This document shows, piece after piece, positions 40,319 through 40,794 of a DNA stretch of 40,794 bases. The DNA lies in assembly GCA_015494595.1 (NCBI GenBank), contig WGAX01000209.1, positions 1 to 40,794 of the forward strand, written 5' to 3'. Origin of the DNA: Nitratiruptor sp. (GTDB lineage: Bacteria; Campylobacterota; Campylobacteria; Campylobacterales; Nitratiruptoraceae). Under the pieces are notes generated by a model. That model was not told where the DNA came from. It was given only the letters and a program-made list of their open reading frames with translations, and did no database searches. Both the position numbers and the translations under genes were made by a program. How positions within the stretch are numbered: the stretch's first letter is position 1; every line of letters begins with the position of its first letter.

Positions 40319-40324
40319 TATAAT
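40319..40324 (+). promoter_or_regulatory. Candidate -10 element (TATAAT) for ispD
   Basis: TATAAT 31 nt upstream of the TTG start in the thiC/ispD divergent gap. Confidence 0.4.
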
Positions 40325-40354
40325 TTTGTAACATTTTAGAAAAAAGGATTAAAT

Positions 40355-40794
40355 TTGTCCGATTTAACACTGGTGTTACTTGGAGCAGGAACCTCTAGCC
40401 GTTTTGGCTTGCCTGTCAAAAAACAGTGGCTATGGATTGAAGATAAACCTCTGTGGCTTTTTGTGGCTCAAAGAGTGGCACAGATGGCCGATTTTAAAGA
40501 TATTATTATTACCGCCCCCAAAGAGGAGAGAGCCTTTTTTCAAAAATATTGCGACTATACCATAGTAGCAGGTGGTAAGAGCCGCCAAGACTCCATCAAC
40601 AATGCTTTGAAATTTGTAGATAGCGAATTTGTACTCATCAGCGATATTGCAAGAGTCTGTATCAAAGAAGAGGTAATTGAGCGTATTCTTGCTTGCAAAG
40701 ATGGTGACTGCGTTGTGCCTTATGTCCCAGCTATCGATACGGTTGTGTATAAAAATGAAACAATCAACAGAAGCGAAGTTAAACTTATTCAAAC
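40355..40794 (+). CDS. ispD: 2-C-methyl-D-erythritol 4-phosphate cytidylyltransferase (IspD or IspDF), 3'-truncated by window
   Basis: TTG start after AAAAAGGA: MSDLTLVLLGAGTSSRFGLPVKKQWLWIEDKPLWLFVAQRVAQM...AGGKSRQDSINNAL...LISDIARVCI; not in the supplied ORF list. Confidence 0.88.
   Translation, partial: MSDLTLVLLGAGTSSRFGLPVKKQWLWIEDKPLWLFVAQRVAQMADFKDIIITAPKEERAFFQKYCDYTIVAGGKSRQDSINNALKFVDSEFVLISDIARVCIKEEVIERILACKDGDCVVPYVPAIDTVVYKNETINRSEVKLIQ

Noticed and set aside
40380-40565. 61-aa + strand ORF (MEQEPLAVLACL...)
   Set aside because: Alternate frame of the true ispD coding sequence.
40430-40792. 120-aa minus-strand ORF at the right edge
   Set aside because: Lies fully antisense to the TTG-started ispD frame, which has clear family motifs.

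Overview
The window is almost entirely coding and looks like a Campylobacterota (Epsilonproteobacteria)-type motility locus. This lineage call is inferred from protein character only. From left to right: (1) a + strand cluster (1-3.8 kb) with a TPR protein cut by the window edge, a PilZ c-di-GMP receptor, a FliJ-like chaperone, a secreted MgtE_N/MotE-like coiled-coil protein and a membrane diguanylate cyclase; (2) a nearly gap-free ~26 kb minus-strand flagellar block (3.8-29.7 kb): fliG-fliM-fliN-flgF-flgG-flgA-flgH-flgI-flgJ(short)-flhA-flhF-flhG-fliA-fliK-[secreted TPR protein]-flgB-flgC-fliE-fliF-fliH-fliI-flgD-flgE-fliL-second fliN-fliO-fliP-fliQ-fliR-flhB; (3) a divergent + strand chemotaxis operon (29.8-36.8 kb): short CheZ-like protein, CheA without a receiver domain, CheW, CheV, CheY, a soluble CZB chemoreceptor and a PAS protein with two degenerate MCP-tip motifs; (4) minus-strand parA-like, mrp and thiC, then a truncated + strand ispD/ispDF. 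The main items worth follow-up are a near-consensus sigma-28 promoter ahead of the chemotaxis operon, the secreted TPR protein inside the flagellar operon, two short fliN paralogs, the duplicated degenerate MCP hairpin, a 22-aa tandem repeat in FliK, and an overlapping inverted-repeat structure between mrp and parA. No RNA genes, CRISPR arrays or transposons were recognised.
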